Part shown: positions 60,794-64,000 of the stretch, one piece after another
Layout of the letters: the number at the start of each line of letters is the position of its first letter
Position numbering within the stretch: the first letter of the stretch is position 1
Origin: Tillus elongatus
Lineage: Eukaryota; Arthropoda; Insecta; Coleoptera; Cleridae
Direction of reading: 5' to 3'
DNA length: 64,000 nucleotides
Assembly (NCBI GenBank): GCA_964006375.1
Contig: OZ023267.1
Coordinates: 86,825,406 to 86,889,405 of the forward strand
Notes under the pieces: model-generated
What the model saw: the letters and a program-made list of their open reading frames with translations, nothing else
Databases searched by the model: none
Told to the model about the DNA's origin: nothing
Made by a program: the position numbers and the translations under genes

Positions 60794-62291
60794 ACTTGCT
60801 TACAACTTCTTCGACCAGCACATATATGCAAAAAAAGCGTTAAATGGTCTAGTTAAAGTTTGTTTAGAACATAAGTTCTTTGCCTTCAATAACCAAGTAT
60901 TCTTACAGAAAGATGTCCTTCCTATGGTCAACGTCACCCGTCTGTCACTTGTCATTTTTAGATGAAAGTGGTGGTTGGTTCGTTTCTGCCTTTCCATTCA
61001 CGTCTGTTTTCAACTTTTAACTGTTCTCCATTTCGATTATGATTATGAGATTTTATTTGTATTGCCGTGTGTCTATTGCTGTGAATTAAGGTCTTTATAA
61101 TTCTAATTCTGCCACCACACATATAGTGCAAGGAAACAAAGACGACAGTTAATATTGATAGATTGCTTATAAAGTTCAGTTCCTGTTATAAAAAACAGAG
61201 CGCAAGTATGTTTAACCATTTTGGTTTGATTCTTAATACGTATAGTATGTTGAACTCCGTGTTTTTCTCTGAAAGTTCTGCTCTGATTGTGCAGCCTGCC
61301 TCAGCAGCTTCTCTGTCTGTTGCTATTTGTTTAAAGGCATTAGATTGTAGTGTATCAGTGCACTTTAAGCTTAACTTACAGGGGCTCTAACCCGTTTTAT
61401 CACCTTTGTATTGTTGTTTTCACTGCATGTAGGTGCTTTGACCAAGCTTTAACATTTGGGCGTTTAAACTTTTCAGCTTTTAATTTTTTACAAATATAAC
61501 TGTTACAGAGTATTTTAGCTTAGACTTTACTTTTAATGTAAACTTTGCTTGTAAGACTGTTTAGACTTGTGTAACCGCTTGTGTCATGGGATACTTGCCA
61601 ACCTACTAAAAATTTTGTTTCTGACACAACCACTTTGTAATTTTTTAGGAAGCCCCTGAAGATGGCTTAGGTTATATAAGCCGAAACGCGTAGGGACTTT
61701 ATCAATAAATACAGTCTGGAACTATAGTCTTGTATAGTTCCTGTTATAAAAAACAGAACGCAAGTATGTTTAGCCTTTTTGGTTTGATTCTTAATAGGTA
61801 TCATAGGTTGAACTCTCTGAAAGTTCTGCTCTGATTGTGCAGCCTGCCTCAGCACATTCTCTACCTGTTGCTATTTGTTTAAAGACATTAGATTGTAGTG
61901 TGTCAGTGCACTTTAAGCTTAACTTACACGGGCTCTGACCCGTTTTATCACTTTTGTATTGTTGTTTTTGCTGCATGGAGGTGCTTTAACCAAGCTTTAA
62001 CATTTGGGCGTTTTAACTTTTTACAAATGTAACTGTTACAGGGTATTTTAGCTTCGACTTTACTTTTAATGTAGACTTTGCTTGTAAGACTCTTTAGATT
62101 TGTGTAACCGCTTGTGTCATGGGATACTTGCCAACCTACCAGAAATTTTGTTTCTGACACAACCACTTTTTTAATTTTTGGGCAGCTGTCTCACTGAAGA
62201 TGGCTTAGGTTATATAAACCGAAACCTGTAGGGACTTTATCAATAAATACAGGGTGGAAGTATAGTCTTGTCTGTTTTACCTTAGAAGTTT
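60794..62291 (+). mobile_element. Penelope-like element, copy C: RT fragment joined to two tandem pseudo-LTR pieces
   Basis: In plus orientation, 60796-60937 encodes a piece of RT (S-T-Y-M-Q-K...NGLVKVCLEHKFFAFNNQVFLQKD) matching copies A and B. It is fused near 60938 to pseudo-LTR sequence (to about 61737), and a second, partial pseudo-LTR starts at 61738 (the gttcctgttataaaaaacag block at 61180 recurs at 61737) and ends near 62291. Most of RT and all of GIY-YIG are missing. It is head-to-head with copy A. Confidence 0.78.
61649..61700 (+). ncRNA. Hammerhead-like ribozyme (type I) in the Penelope pseudo-LTR
   Basis: Stem I: GAAGCCC (61649-61655) with GGG-A-CUUU (61693-61700), one bulged A. 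Core box CUGAAGA (61656-61662, fits CUGANGA). Stem II: GGCUUA (61664-61669) with UAAGCC (61677-61682), six perfect pairs. GAAA box 61683-61686. Stem III: palindromic ACGCGU (61686-61691), suited to dimer formation. Predicted cleavage after A61692. One extra U (61663) lies between core and stem II, which departs from the textbook form. Hammerhead ribozymes are known in Penelope pseudo-LTRs. Confidence 0.72.
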
Positions 62292-63187
62292 ATTCGACAC
62301 ATTTTGAAAAATAATTGCTGTATTTAAAGGGCTTTTCTTGGAAAAATAAAAGAGTTAATCCAAGAAAGAAACTTGTGGAAAGCCTGGCCCAATAGATGAC
62401 GTGCACAACCTACAATAAAATGAACAGAGTCATGGTAGCGGCGAGAAGGCTACTTCGCGTTTAGACTGCGATGATGATGATGAACATTTGTAATTTTATC
62501 AGTGGAAGTGAATATCTCCATTAGAAAATTAACTTGAGAAACAGACGCTTGCACACACTTTAATTCAACTTGAAAAGGTCGAAGTGGAGGTTTGTTTGCC
62601 CATACTGTGGATTTCAGTACGTATGTTAACGTCAGGCAAAAAAAAATAACATTTCGAGTTTGATGTTAACCCTTAGGATGCTACAATATCTCTTCTAGAG
62701 CCATTTATTAAGCTTACAGTTTTAAATGCAAAAACCTGATAAGCTTTTCCATTAGATGGTTAGAATCAAGCCCTATTCTCAAGAGTAAATCTGATTTCCT
62801 TTTAATAAGGAATCGGCGCGATGCGCTAAATCCTACACCATATGTTCGAAACTATGCTCCAATGCTTAACATTAAAGTCTTCTCTACTTTCTGTTTTAAA
62901 TTTAAACCGGAGTTTTCCAGCAATTTTTATTTGCATATTCTAAAAATAATGGTTTTCAGTAAAAACGTGTGTAAGAAGTGTGGTTTTTAGTAAGATTCGT
63001 CAAATTGTATCACCTAACAGAGGTTTAAAGAAAAGATAATGTATCGTTATTGTGGGTTTAATCGATTTAGAGTCAAAGATGCAGTCCTGAAAAAAGGGTT
63101 CGATGTATTTGACATTTTAAAGGCAGAAATTTATATTTCTTCCCATCTTTACTTGAAAAATATACAGTATGTTAACCAGATTGGCTT
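62292..63187. other. AT-rich spacer
   Basis: No gene supported. At about 62440-62480 a sequence ending in a GATGATGATGATG run could be the tail of a small non-LTR element, but nothing else backs this. Confidence 0.5.
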
Positions 63188-64000
63188 GCTCTGTGGGGCC
63201 CGACCAGACAACAAGTACGTCGCACACGTAGCGTGTGCAAGACTAAATAAAGTTTTTAACCGGATTATAGTCCTTGAAGATAAGATCCTTCTCGAAGAAG
63301 GTCTGAAGACCTCTGCACAGAGGGGGGATATAGGGTTGCCCAGAGGAAGGCCATCTTTCTGTAAGAATACTAGATTATTGAAGGAAAATAAGTTCTGTTC
63401 TAGACAAACTTTAACTAGAGCATTTAACGATCTTTGCATATCTGTGCTGATCGAAGAAGTTGTAAGCAGATTTTTAAGTATGAGTAGTGTCTGTTTGACT
63501 GGAACACTGGTGAAAATATTGGAAACATCGAACGAAATGAACACCCAAATGTCACTTATTGGGACGTCTCTAAGTCTCTCGACTAGAGCCACCGAGTTCT
63601 TAATGGAGAATGAGAAGGTGACGTTTACCTACGAAGATAAAAAGAATGCTAGATAACCTGACAACTTATGAGCTAGACAGCCCACGAAGGAGACGACTGT
63701 ACGAATTGGACAACCATCTTTATGTATCTTCGGAAGACCATAAAGGAGATGCAGAACGTAGTTCATCGGGTAGAGGAACCTGTAATTCTCCGTCAAGAGG
63801 GGTGCAAATCGATTTAAGGCTTTTTTAAACATCGATGTGAAGGAAGGTAATGGATTGTAATTGACTACAGCAATACTAATCATTGTCCCTAAGGAAAGTG
63901 ATGACTTTTGATACATAAAGCCTACATGCCTATCAAGAACGACCAAGTAGTGTCCCTTATCAGCTTTTGAAAGGAAAAGGCTATTATCTCTGATGATATT
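63188..64000 (-). mobile_element. Penelope-like element, copy B (truncated, runs off the window)
   Basis: Collinear with copy A at offset 4,074 (59114 to 59926) and over 95% alike by eye. It encodes LYGLPKIHKDGCPIRTVVSF, SFDVSNIFTSVP and KDGLPLGNPISPL, and the same Y-V-C-D at 63230-63219. It breaks off at 63188, about 30 bases beyond that motif in element sense, so its RT C-terminus and GIY-YIG are absent. The 5' part lies beyond 64000. Confidence 0.85.

Noticed and set aside
63039..63656. 205-codon plus-strand ORF
   Set aside because: Mostly antisense of Penelope RT copy B, crossing the element boundary at 63188.
1..64000. CRISPR arrays, operons, ribosome binding sites
   Set aside because: Sequence is eukaryotic; no regularly spaced short repeats with unique spacers were seen.

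Overview
The window looks like a stretch of repeat-rich arthropod (probably insect) chromosome. I recognise no host protein-coding gene. Almost everything coding belongs to retroelements of five classes: BEL/Pao, Ty3/Gypsy, EN-RT non-LTR elements (Loa/R1-like, I-like, Jockey-like, and a CR1/Jockey-group element), and Penelope-like elements. The insect reading rests on the element mix (Loa ORF1 with a DUF4780-like domain, BEL/Pao, Jockey) and AT-rich spacers. Species cannot be told from this sequence.

Layout: 1-1.7 kb AT-rich spacer; 2.2-5.1 kb decayed Loa/R1-like element (minus). 5.35-17.88 kb is a BEL/Pao element (minus) with 357/360-bp LTRs, split in gag at 11.08-17.07 kb by a full-length, apparently intact I-like element (plus) flanked by a 13-bp target-site duplication. 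18.6-38.8 kb holds a Jockey-like element (minus) broken by Gypsy-2 and probably also by Gypsy-1. Gypsy-1 (19.04-25.77 kb, plus) has 0.74-kb LTRs. Gypsy-2 (28.23-38.16 kb, plus) has 1,767-bp LTRs that are nearly identical. 41.9-44.0 kb is a deleted CR1/Jockey-group copy ending at a perfect 24-bp-arm palindrome. 44.6-47.0 kb is a heavily decayed BEL/Pao relic. 47.46-56.35 kb is a Loa-like element (minus, 12-bp TSD) interrupted by an intact 3.35-kb CR1/Jockey-group element. 57.4-64.0 kb is a cluster of Penelope-like copies with direct and inverted pseudo-LTRs, one carrying a hammerhead-ribozyme fold.

The most exciting object is Gypsy-2. Downstream of integrase, where errantiviruses keep env, it carries a third ORF encoding a Ser/Thr protein kinase whose visible catalytic residues are all present (glycine loop, VAIK-type Lys, HRD, DFG, APE). 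Zinc-knuckle-like sequence resembling that of the element's own Gag follows it. A branch-point-like CTGAT, a pyrimidine tract and AG lie directly before the kinase ATG, and a consensus splice donor AAG|GTAAGT lies in the LTR leader, so the kinase is likely made from a spliced subgenomic mRNA as env is. The same LTR contains three tandem ~125-130-bp repeats that each fold into a two-stem hairpin whose stems differ by compensating base changes, which is direct evidence of a selected RNA structure. This copy is damaged by frameshifts, but the architecture (gag-pro-RT-RH-INT-kinase, spliced kinase, structured leader) is worth following up.
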